A stretch of 8,287 nt of DNA from Methanobacteriaceae archaeon. GTDB lineage: Archaea; Methanobacteriota; Methanobacteria; Methanobacteriales; Methanobacteriaceae. This document shows positions 1-5,136 of this stretch, piece by piece. Position 1 is the stretch's first letter. Each line of letters begins with the position of its first letter. The stretch spans positions 1 to 8,287 of the forward strand of contig CAAGFH010000246.1 of the NCBI GenBank assembly GCA_900769095.1, given 5' to 3'. Below the pieces are notes generated by a model. That model had not been told where the DNA came from, made no database searches, and saw only the letters and a list, made by a program, of their open reading frames with translations. The translations under genes and the position numbers were made by a program.

Positions 1-57
1 AACACGGTGAGCAGGAGTTCCTCTTCCTCTTCTTTGATGTATTAATCGTTTTCCCAT
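1..57 (-). CDS. rpl2: 50S ribosomal protein L2 (uL2), N-terminal fragment
   Basis: The minus strand from position 57 reads MGKRLIHQRRGRGTPAHRV and runs off the window edge, so only the first 19 residues are seen. The basic start with RRGRG and TPAHR is typical of archaeal uL2, a large-subunit protein that binds 23S rRNA near the peptidyl transferase centre. A clear AGGAGG ribosome binding site (65-70) overlaps the last base of the upstream L23 stop codon and lies 7 bases before the ATG. The 12-base gap to L23 and the order L3-L4-L23-L2 match the conserved archaeal operon. The call rests on both the short sequence match and the context. Confidence 0.95.
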   Translation of the reverse strand, partial: MGKRLIHQRRGRGTPAHRV

Positions 58-69
58 TCAAATTCCTCC

Positions 70-330
70 TTAGAATACACCTATTCTGACAGCGAGTTCT
101 TCTGCCATTTCTTCTTCAACAAGTTTGATGTATGCTACTTTTACACCTTTAGTAGTAATGTGAGTGTTTACTCTTTCTACTTTTTCTTCGTATAATTGTT
201 CAAAAGCTCTTTTAATTTGACCTTTGTTAGCAGTACGGCGTACAACAAAAGTAATTTCGTTATTTTGATCAATTAAGTTCATGGTTTTTTCAGTAACATG
301 AGGTTTAATAATAATTGAGTATGCATCCAT
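70..330 (-). CDS. rpl23: 50S ribosomal protein L23 (uL23)
   Basis: This 86-residue protein has the size and sequence of archaeal uL23, the large-subunit protein at the exit of the nascent-peptide tunnel. Visible family features are the N-terminal IIIKPHVTEKTM segment (residues 6-17), the central basic NKGQIKRAFEQLY helix (35-47) and the C-terminal KGVKVAYIKL strand (61-70), ending in RIGVF. I start it at the ATG at 330 because AGGTGA (336-341) lies 5 bases upstream. An in-frame GTG at 339 is part of that ribosome binding site and would add three residues the family lacks. It lies 22 bases after L4 and 12 before L2, in one operon. Confidence 0.97.
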   Translation of the reverse strand: MDAYSIIIKPHVTEKTMNLIDQNNEITFVVRRTANKGQIKRAFEQLYEEKVERVNTHITTKGVKVAYIKLVEEEMAEELAVRIGVF

Positions 331-352
331 AATAATCACCTATTTTCCAATA

Positions 353-1117
353 CTATTGGAATAAACCTCCTAATTTCTCAACTGCTGATTTAGTGTAAAT
401 AGTGAGTCTTCCAGCATGGGTACCAGGTGCTAATAATTCAACGTTTAAGTTTTCAGCAACCACTACATCTACACCAGCGTGGTTTCTTGCACCTAAGTGA
501 ATACCTTTATCTTCACCGACAACAACGAGAGGTCCTTTTACTTTTTTGTATTTTCTTCCTCTTGTTTTACCTCTACCAGCTCTGATTCTTTTTCCTTCTT
601 TAGCACGAATTACGTCATCGTAAACGCCTAAGTTTTGGAAAATTTCACGAGTTTGTTTAGCAGTTTTTACAGCTTCGATTTCATCTTCAACAATAATAGG
701 AACTTGTTCTAAATCTGCTACTTTGTGTCCTCTGTTTTCAACAATTTCTTTGTTAGTAGTTGCTGCAACAGCAGATCTGATAGCAAATCTTCTTTCTTTT
801 ATGTTGATTTTTTCATGATGGTTTTTCTCTGCTCTAGTAGGGTGAGCTTGTCTACCACCAATTGCCATTGGTACGAATGCTGCTTTAGAACCGTTTTTAA
901 TCCTAGGTACTCTAGCAGTTCCTCTACCGGAACCCCATCCTTTAGCAGAAGTTCTTTTACCTGCCATTGGATCGTTACCCCATGGTTGTACTCTAGCAGA
1001 TTGTGCAGAAAGTACAGCTCTTTTGATTAAATCTGGTCTGTATACTTCATCAAAAATAGCTGGAAGTTCAATTTCTTCTTTAACTTCCCCATTAATAGAA
1101 TAAACATTAACTTTCAT
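353..1117 (-). CDS. rpl4: 50S ribosomal protein L4 (uL4, archaeal L1e type)
   Basis: The 254-residue protein matches archaeal/eukaryotic-type uL4, which assembles with 23S rRNA and sends a long loop into the exit tunnel. The loop is visible at about residues 45-105 and is rich in Gly, Arg and Lys (PWGNDPMAGKRTSAKGWGSG, then RGTARVPRIKNG). A second basic stretch, RIRAGRGKTRGRKYKK, lies at 178-192, and residues 195-240 resemble the C-terminal core. The ATG is 2 bases after the L3 stop, and its AGGGG ribosome binding site lies inside the last L3 codons, which suggests translational coupling. In E. coli, L4 represses its own operon through the leader RNA. Whether this homologue does so is unknown. 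Confidence 0.98.
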   Translation of the reverse strand: MKVNVYSINGEVKEEIELPAIFDEVYRPDLIKRAVLSAQSARVQPWGNDPMAGKRTSAKGWGSGRGTARVPRIKNGSKAAFVPMAIGGRQAHPTRAEKNHHEKINIKERRFAIRSAVAATTNKEIVENRGHKVADLEQVPIIVEDEIEAVKTAKQTREIFQNLGVYDDVIRAKEGKRIRAGRGKTRGRKYKKVKGPLVVVGEDKGIHLGARNHAGVDVVVAENLNVELLAPGTHAGRLTIYTKSAVEKLGGLFQ

Positions 1118-1119
1118 GA

Positions 1120-2130
1120 TTATACCCCTTGTTTAGATTTTGTACTAATATAATTAATTTGAGGTATATCCTCAGCTTTATTATTAGGTCTGATAGGTTG
1201 TCTTAAAATGACTAATCTTTTAGATGGTCCTGGTAAGGATCCTTTTACTAAAACATAATCGTTTTTGACAAGACCGTATTTTACAAATCCGCCATCAGGG
1301 TTGATTTGATCAACTTCATCTGCTGATGCGATTTTTAAAATCCTTTTATTGAATTCAGTTCTTTTGTGGTATCCCATTTGACCTGCTTGAGCTACAGTCC
1401 ACATGGTTCTACTAGGAGTCCAAGGTCCGATAGAACCTACGTGTCTACCTTTACCTGCTCTTACAGCTTTACCATATTGAATTCTAATTCCCCATCTTTT
1501 AACTACACCTTGGAATCCTTTTCCTTTTGTAGTTGCAATAGCATCAACAAATTCACCTTCGTTGAAGATTTCACTAGCTTTTACTTCGTTACCTAATAAT
1601 TCTAATGCAGTGTTTAATTTTTCTTCAGGATTGGATCCTCCAATACCACATTCGAATATATCTGGTTTTTTCTTAGGTACGCTAGTTACTTTTGGATTTG
1701 TGTGTACTAATACCTTAATGTCTTCTGTGTTTTCTAATGCACCTTGTATTTTTGCAATAGCTTCAGATTTATTGTATTCTTTAGGAAGAGAAATTTTCCT
1801 TGAAAGTTCTTCATCTAAATTGTCTGCAAGAACTTCGGTGATTACTTTCAATCCACGAGAAGTTTTTTCATAAGCTCTAATTCCCATTACAACGACCGGA
1901 GGTACTTCCAATACAGTTACTGGAGTGAAAACGTCCATACCATTGGTTGGAGAGTTTTTATCGGAATCAGTCATTAAAACATGAGTCATACCGACTTTGT
2001 AACCTGCGAGGCCGAGTAATTTTGGTTCATCAATTTGTGGCCAAGATTTTACTCTAGGGGTTTCTTTAGCTGCTCTTTTCCTTGGACTAAAAGCAACAGA
2101 CCCTTTTCTTGGCTGGTGATGTCTTACCAT
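1120..2130 (-). CDS. rpl3: 50S ribosomal protein L3 (uL3)
   Basis: The 336-residue protein has the usual archaeal uL3 length. It contains the archaeal N-terminus MVRHHQPRKGSVAFSPRKRA, the LAGYKVGMTHV segment (41-51) of the beta barrel, and the conserved central region TKGKGFQGVVKRWGI (201-215) followed by GRHVGSIGPWTPSRTMW (228-244). The last segment is the extension reaching toward the peptidyl transferase centre. It is the first gene of the operon visible here, with rpl4, rpl23 and rpl2 following. A near-perfect ribosome binding site, AAGGAGGT, lies just before the ATG. The 340-base upstream spacer has candidate TATA boxes and hairpins, described separately. Confidence 0.98.
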   Translation of the reverse strand: MVRHHQPRKGSVAFSPRKRAAKETPRVKSWPQIDEPKLLGLAGYKVGMTHVLMTDSDKNSPTNGMDVFTPVTVLEVPPVVVMGIRAYEKTSRGLKVITEVLADNLDEELSRKISLPKEYNKSEAIAKIQGALENTEDIKVLVHTNPKVTSVPKKKPDIFECGIGGSNPEEKLNTALELLGNEVKASEIFNEGEFVDAIATTKGKGFQGVVKRWGIRIQYGKAVRAGKGRHVGSIGPWTPSRTMWTVAQAGQMGYHKRTEFNKRILKIASADEVDQINPDGGFVKYGLVKNDYVLVKGSLPGPSKRLVILRQPIRPNNKAEDIPQINYISTKSKQGV

Positions 2131-2193
2131 TTAATTAACCTCCTTATTAATATTTTTTTACCTTATTTTTAAATTATTTTAATTTTTTGTAGA

Positions 2194-2219
2194 GTAATAG
2201 CCAAATGAATAACTATTAC
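2194..2219 (-). promoter_or_regulatory. Candidate hairpin at the predicted 5' end of the rpl3 operon mRNA
   Basis: On the minus strand GTAATAG and CTATTAC form a perfect 7-bp inverted repeat around a 12-base loop (2201-2212). It lies about 25 bases downstream of the TATA-like element at 2239-2246, so a transcript from that promoter would begin at or near the hairpin. The remaining leader to the rpl3 ATG would be about 65 bases of A-rich sequence with a strong ribosome binding site. A role in mRNA stability or autoregulation is inference only. In AT-rich DNA a 7-bp stem can also arise by chance. Confidence 0.35.
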
Positions 2220-2238
2220 GAAGTTTTTGACAAGTCTG

Positions 2239-2246
2239 TATAAATA
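2239..2246 (-). promoter_or_regulatory. Candidate TATA box for the rpl3 operon
   Basis: The minus strand reads TATTTATA, preceded by AAGGTTG as a possible TFB-recognition element. Initiation about 25 bases downstream would place the 5' end near 2217 and give a leader of roughly 85 bases. A second copy of the decamer TATTTATACA lies at 2361-2370, so a distal start is also possible. The match is moderate, and the choice between the two copies is not settled by sequence alone. Confidence 0.4.
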
Positions 2247-2272
2247 CAACCTTATCAAGTTAATAAATAGCC

Positions 2273-2286
2273 GTAAGCAAGCTTAC
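2273..2286. repeat. Short inverted repeat in the rpl3 upstream spacer
   Basis: GTAAGC (2273-2278) and GCTTAC (2281-2286) are perfect reverse complements separated by AA. The element lies about 30 bases upstream of the proximal candidate TATA box of rpl3. It could be a protein-binding dyad or a hairpin in a longer transcript. It is more GC-rich than the surrounding spacer, but no function can be assigned. Confidence 0.3.
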
Positions 2287-2337
2287 AACTAGATAAATAT
2301 TAAATTTCAATATATCCTATTGAGTTAATCCAATTGG

Positions 2338-2380
2338 AGCACAATAAAGAATATATTTAATGTATAAATAATTCTGTGCT
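2338..2380. repeat. Long imperfect inverted repeat (43 bases) between the methyltransferase gene and rpl3
   Basis: On the minus strand the arms pair as AGCACA with TGTGCT, GAAT with ATTC and TATTTA with TAAATA, around a TACAT loop. One side has a 1-base bulge and a 5-base bulge, and there are 16 pairs in all. The position is downstream of the methyltransferase stop (2471) and about 210 bases upstream of rpl3. It could mark the end of the methyltransferase transcript, a distal leader structure, or nothing. One of the two TATTTATACA copies lies inside it. Confidence 0.35.
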
Positions 2381-2414
2381 AAGATAATTTTTAGAAAGTC
2401 CTAAAAACATCCAT

Positions 2415-2430
2415 GTATAAAAAGTTGAGC
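2415..2430 (-). terminator. Possible T-tract terminator of the methyltransferase gene
   Basis: Minus-strand sequence GCTCAACTTTTTATAC, about 40-55 bases past the stop codon, contains a run of five T. Archaeal terminators are often simple T-tracts without a hairpin. The run is short and AT-rich DNA is common here, so this is a weak call. Confidence 0.2.
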
Positions 2431-2470
2431 AAGTTATCTATTAGCGTGTAAAACTAATAAATCGAGAGAA

Positions 2471-3298
2471 TTAAAATCTCATAGAATTGAATAAAGAAAG
2501 TGTAGCGACAACAGCCTCTTCGCTTCTTACAGTTTCAGTTCCTTGTCCAGGAAGAGTATTTATTTTAAATAAATCCCAATTTGGATTAGAAACATCCTCT
2601 TGAATTGAAGAATATGGGCCACCAAATAAAATAGCAATACTTTTAGATTCATCTAATTTTGGTTTTAATTCATCAAAAATAGAATTAATATAATCTCCAT
2701 ATCTTGTAGTTTCAACAACAAGATTAGGTTTAATTAATTTTAAGCTATTTTTAAGACTCTTAGTAGAAGATATAACATTATATCCCCAGTAAACGTCATC
2801 TGGTTTATCAGGTGTGACTATTACTTCTTTCTTAGCAATTTTAGTAATCTTAAAGTCAAAAATTCTTTTAACAGAAAGTTGTTCTTTACAGAATGCAAGT
2901 TTATCCATACCTATATCAACATAAGTTCCTTTCTTATTTCTCTTAACAGTGAAACCTTGTCTATAATCGCCCACGTCTGGTTGACTATTTACAGGATGAT
3001 GTGGAGTCCTAAGAGGCGGGAGAATTCCAACATGCTTTAATTCAGGTCTTATAGGAAATGCTTGTTTCCTCAAGTATTGAGGAGTATTCATATAATTTAA
3101 AATTTCCGCAATAAATTCTCCATCCATTTCTCCGTCTTCATTTTTAACATGATCATCATTGTAGATAACCACATTATCTGCTTGAAAAATCGCCAAAGCT
3201 CTGCCTAAAATACCTACTTTATAAGTACGAATTTTAAGATCCTTAGACTCAGAAAGAAATGAGTTTGGAATAAATATAGATAGCTCATCTTTATACAT
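2471..3298 (-). CDS. SPOUT-class putative RNA methyltransferase (MT0001 / MTH1 family)
   Basis: The 275-residue protein matches the archaeal family typified by MT0001 of Methanothermobacter, which has a deep trefoil knot with an inserted OB-like domain. The family also includes human SPOUT1 (Pfam Methyltrn_RNA_3). Visible features are LSIFIPNSFLSE near the N-terminus (7-18), TYKVGILGRALAIF (25-38), the TPQYLRKQAFP and LKHVGILPPLRTPHHP block (72-102), an inserted beta-rich domain (about 105-175), and the cofactor-binding knot: AILFGGPYSSI (222-232) and INTLPGQGTETVRSEEAV (246-263). The likely role is SAM-dependent methylation of rRNA, but the target is not shown by the sequence. The ATG at 3298 aligns with the family N-terminus, an in-frame TAG lies at 3308-3310, and there is no ribosome binding site. 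It sits next to rpl3 on the same strand, with 340 bases between. Confidence 0.88.
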   Translation of the reverse strand: MYKDELSIFIPNSFLSESKDLKIRTYKVGILGRALAIFQADNVVIYNDDHVKNEDGEMDGEFIAEILNYMNTPQYLRKQAFPIRPELKHVGILPPLRTPHHPVNSQPDVGDYRQGFTVKRNKKGTYVDIGMDKLAFCKEQLSVKRIFDFKITKIAKKEVIVTPDKPDDVYWGYNVISSTKSLKNSLKLIKPNLVVETTRYGDYINSIFDELKPKLDESKSIAILFGGPYSSIQEDVSNPNWDLFKINTLPGQGTETVRSEEAVVATLSLFNSMRF

Positions 3299-3322
3299 TA
3301 TATATAACTATATTAAATAAAC

Positions 3323-3337
3323 TATATAAAGATTTCC
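3323..3337 (-). promoter_or_regulatory. BRE/TATA promoter of the methyltransferase gene, probably leaderless
   Basis: The minus strand reads GGAAATC directly followed by TTTATATA (TATA 3323-3330, purine-rich BRE 3331-3337), a near-consensus methanogen promoter. The TATA centre is only about 28 bases from the A of the ATG at 3298. With the usual 22-27 base TATA-to-start distance, the mRNA would have a leader of only a few bases or none. This fits the lack of any Shine-Dalgarno sequence there. Confidence 0.65.
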
Positions 3338-3342
3338 CTACA

Positions 3343-3350
3343 TTTATATA
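3343..3350 (+). promoter_or_regulatory. Plus-strand TATA-like element, possible start of a short transcript
   Basis: TTTATATA occurs on the plus strand just beyond the methyltransferase promoter. It is too far (about 280 bases) from pycA to be its obvious promoter. Initiation about 25 bases downstream (near 3372) would give an RNA that includes the dyad at 3378-3400 and the hairpin plus T-run at 3402-3431. The weak BRE (CCTACA) and the high AT content make this tentative. Confidence 0.2.
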
Positions 3351-3377
3351 CTACTAATTAATTTTACACATTTACAA

Positions 3378-3400
3378 GATATTATATCAGTTATAATATC
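3378..3400. promoter_or_regulatory. Perfect 9+9 bp dyad, operator candidate
   Basis: GATATTATA (3378-3386) and TATAATATC (3392-3400) are exact reverse complements around TCAGT, and the C and G of the spacer also pair. The dyad lies between the divergent methyltransferase and pycA genes, about 40 bases upstream of the methyltransferase BRE. A symmetric site of this size suits a dimeric DNA-binding protein, and as RNA it would form a hairpin. The regulator is unknown. It does not resemble the bacterial BirA box as I know it. Confidence 0.45.
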
Positions 3401-3401
3401 C

Positions 3402-3431
3402 GTAGCTTCTTTTTATGCTACCAACTTTTTT
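3402..3431 (+). terminator. Hairpin followed by a T-run
   Basis: GTAGC (3402-3406) and GCTAC (3417-3421) form a 5-bp stem with a 10-base T-rich loop. After CAAC comes a run of six T (3426-3431). On the plus strand this resembles a small intrinsic-type terminator, yet no plus-strand gene lies upstream in the spacer. It begins one base after the dyad at 3378-3400. It might end a short RNA or be a regulatory structure in its own right. Confidence 0.25.
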
Positions 3432-3472
3432 ATACTCAGAGAATATATTAATATAAAATATGTATGAAACAG

Positions 3473-3480
3473 TATATAAA
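3473..3480. promoter_or_regulatory. TATA-like element in the middle of the divergent spacer
   Basis: The plus strand reads TATATAAA, preceded by GAAACAG. The minus strand reads the canonical TTTATATA. As a pycA promoter it would give a leader of about 125 bases. As a minus-strand promoter it would give a transcript crossing both hairpins toward the methyltransferase gene. The orientation cannot be decided from sequence. Confidence 0.3.
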
Positions 3481-3569
3481 GGTATTGTTTTTTGCAAATA
3501 AAATCCAATAAAAAAAGTTTTTGAAAAAAAATCGAATACAATTCAATTCATTACATAAATCAAATATTT

Positions 3570-3590
3570 AATATATTATATAATATAATA
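3570..3590 (+). promoter_or_regulatory. Proximal TATA region of the pycA-birA operon
   Basis: An uninterrupted AT stretch containing AATATATTA and ATTATATAATA lies about 40-55 bases before the pycA ATG, with poly-A tracts just upstream (3509-3532). Initiation near 3605 would leave a leader of about 20 bases that retains the ribosome binding site. Several overlapping TATA registers are possible, so the exact box is uncertain. Confidence 0.45.
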
Positions 3591-3617
3591 ATTATATTAT
3601 TAATGAAAAATTACTTT

Positions 3618-3622
3618 GAGGT
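3618..3622 (+). promoter_or_regulatory. Ribosome binding site that fixes the pycA start
   Basis: GAGGT ends 5 bases before the ATG at 3628. An in-frame TTG at 3616 overlaps this site and would add four residues (MRFQ) before the biotin carboxylase N-terminus MFEKVLVANRGE, so the ATG is preferred. Confidence 0.8.
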
Positions 3623-3627
3623 TTCAA

Positions 3628-5121
3628 ATGTTCGAAAAAGTATTAGTTGCAAATAGAGGAGAAATCGCAATTAGAGTTATGCGTGCTTGTCGCGAACTTG
3701 ATATCAAAAGTGTATCAATTTACTCTGATGCAGACAAAACTTCTCTTTATACAAATTATGCGGATGAAAGCTATCCATTAGGAAACCCTTCACCTGCAAA
3801 ATCTTACTTAAATATTGAAAAAATTATAGATATCGCAATTGAATCTGGTGCTGATGCAATTCACCCAGGATACGGATTTTTAGCAGAAAATCCTAAATTC
3901 GGTGAAGAATGTGAGAAAAATGGAATCAAACTCATTGGACCAAGTGGAGATATCATTAACAAAATGGGAGACAAAATTACTTCCAAAGCACTTATGAAAA
4001 AAGCAGGAGTTCCAGTTATTGAAGGAACACCTGAAGGTATTACTGATATTGAAGAAGCAAAAGACATTGCTCGCCAAATAGGATACCCTGTAATTGTTAA
4101 AGCATCCGCTGGTGGTGGAGGTATTGGAATGCGTGCAGTTTACGAAGAAGGTGAACTTGTACGTGCAATTGAATCTACCCAGTCTGTTGCATCAACCAAC
4201 TTCGGTGATCCAACTGTATTTATTGAAAAATACCTTGAAAAACCACGTCACATTGAATTCCAGCTCTTAGCTGATGAGCACGGAAATGTAATTCACGTAG
4301 GTGATCGTGAATGTTCTATCCAAAGAAGACATCAAAAGCTTTTAGAAGAAGCACCTTCCCCAATTATGACTGAAGAGTTAAGAGAAGAAATGGGTGGAAG
4401 TGCAGTAAAAGCAGCAGAATATATTGGATACACAAGTGCAGGTACTGTAGAGTTCTTATATGACAACGGACAATACTACTTCCTTGAAATGAACACACGT
4501 ATTCAAGTAGAACACCCTATTACCGAACTTGTTACTAACACTGATTTAATCAAACAACAAATCTTAATTGCAAATGGTGATGAATTAAGCTATGAGCAAA
4601 AAGACATTAAAGTAACAGGACACGCAATTGAATGTCGTATTAATGCTGAAGACCCACTTAACGACTTTGCACCAAACCCTGGTAAAATTACTGGATACAG
4701 ATCTCCTGGAGGTCCTGGTGTACGTTTAGACAGTGGAGTATACATGAATTATACTATTCCAACATTTTATGATTCAATGATTTCAAAATTAATCACTTAT
4801 GGAAGAGACAGAAATGATGCAATGAACAGAATGAGAAGAGCATTAAGTGAATACATCATTTTAGGTGTTAAAACTACAATCCCATTCCATAAAGCTATTT
4901 TAAGAAATCCTAACTTTATTTCAGGAGACTTAAACACACACTTCATTGATACCTACAAGAAAGGTATTGAAGCTGAAATGGAAAATGTTATTGCTGAAGA
5001 CTTAGAATACGTAAACAAATTAAAATCAACATTTATGCCTGGTAAAAAAATAGCTGCAATTTCTGCTGCTGTTGGATCTTATCAAAACATGCGTAAAAAC
5101 CAATTCTTACAAAAGAAATAA
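3628..5121 (+). CDS. pycA: Pyruvate carboxylase subunit A (biotin carboxylase)
   Basis: This 497-residue cytoplasmic enzyme carries out ATP-dependent carboxylation of biotin on PycB, which then forms oxaloacetate from pyruvate. It has the full biotin carboxylase layout: N-terminal domain MFEKVLVANRGEIAIRV (1-17), HPGYGFLAENP (79-89), an ATP-grasp domain with K116, K158 and the glycine-rich loop GGGGIGM (162-168), RECSIQRRHQKLLEEAPSP (227-244), E275, EMNTRIQVEHP (287-297) and R337. These match the catalytic residues of E. coli AccC within a position or two. The C-terminal tail (about 445-497) is family-specific. There is no biotin carrier or carboxyltransferase domain, as expected for a two-subunit methanogen enzyme whose pycB lies elsewhere. 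The glycine loop has Ile where AccC has Arg. AccC is an alternative name, but archaeal context and the adjacent birA favour PycA. Confidence 0.95.
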   Translation: MFEKVLVANRGEIAIRVMRACRELDIKSVSIYSDADKTSLYTNYADESYPLGNPSPAKSYLNIEKIIDIAIESGADAIHPGYGFLAENPKFGEECEKNGIKLIGPSGDIINKMGDKITSKALMKKAGVPVIEGTPEGITDIEEAKDIARQIGYPVIVKASAGGGGIGMRAVYEEGELVRAIESTQSVASTNFGDPTVFIEKYLEKPRHIEFQLLADEHGNVIHVGDRECSIQRRHQKLLEEAPSPIMTEELREEMGGSAVKAAEYIGYTSAGTVEFLYDNGQYYFLEMNTRIQVEHPITELVTNTDLIKQQILIANGDELSYEQKDIKVTGHAIECRINAEDPLNDFAPNPGKITGYRSPGGPGVRLDSGVYMNYTIPTFYDSMISKLITYGRDRNDAMNRMRRALSEYIILGVKTTIPFHKAILRNPNFISGDLNTHFIDTYKKGIEAEMENVIAEDLEYVNKLKSTFMPGKKIAAISAAVGSYQNMRKNQFLQKK

Positions 5122-5136
5122 ACTGGGGATTTAATA

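Noticed and set aside
328..339. GTG start three codons upstream for L23
   Set aside because: The GTG is part of the AGGTGA ribosome binding site. The downstream ATG gives the family-typical N-terminus.
725..1030. Plus-strand open frame of 101 codons opposite rpl4
   Set aside because: It lies wholly inside rpl4 on the other strand, is Ser/Cys/Phe-rich as expected for an antisense reading, and has no ribosome binding site or family match.
1366..1873. Two plus-strand open frames opposite rpl3
   Set aside because: They are antisense shadows of a certain ribosomal protein gene, with low-complexity Ser/Phe-rich translations.
2330..2337. CCAATTGG palindrome in the rpl3 upstream spacer
   Set aside because: An 8-bp palindrome in AT-rich DNA is expected by chance, and it has no clear spacing relation to a promoter.
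3537..3553. Short direct repeat CAATT-CAATT upstream of pycA
   Set aside because: There are only two or three 5-base units in low-complexity AT-rich DNA, not enough to call a repeat element.
3861..4077. Two minus-strand open frames opposite pycA
   Set aside because: They overlap each other and a well-conserved coding region, and nothing supports translation.
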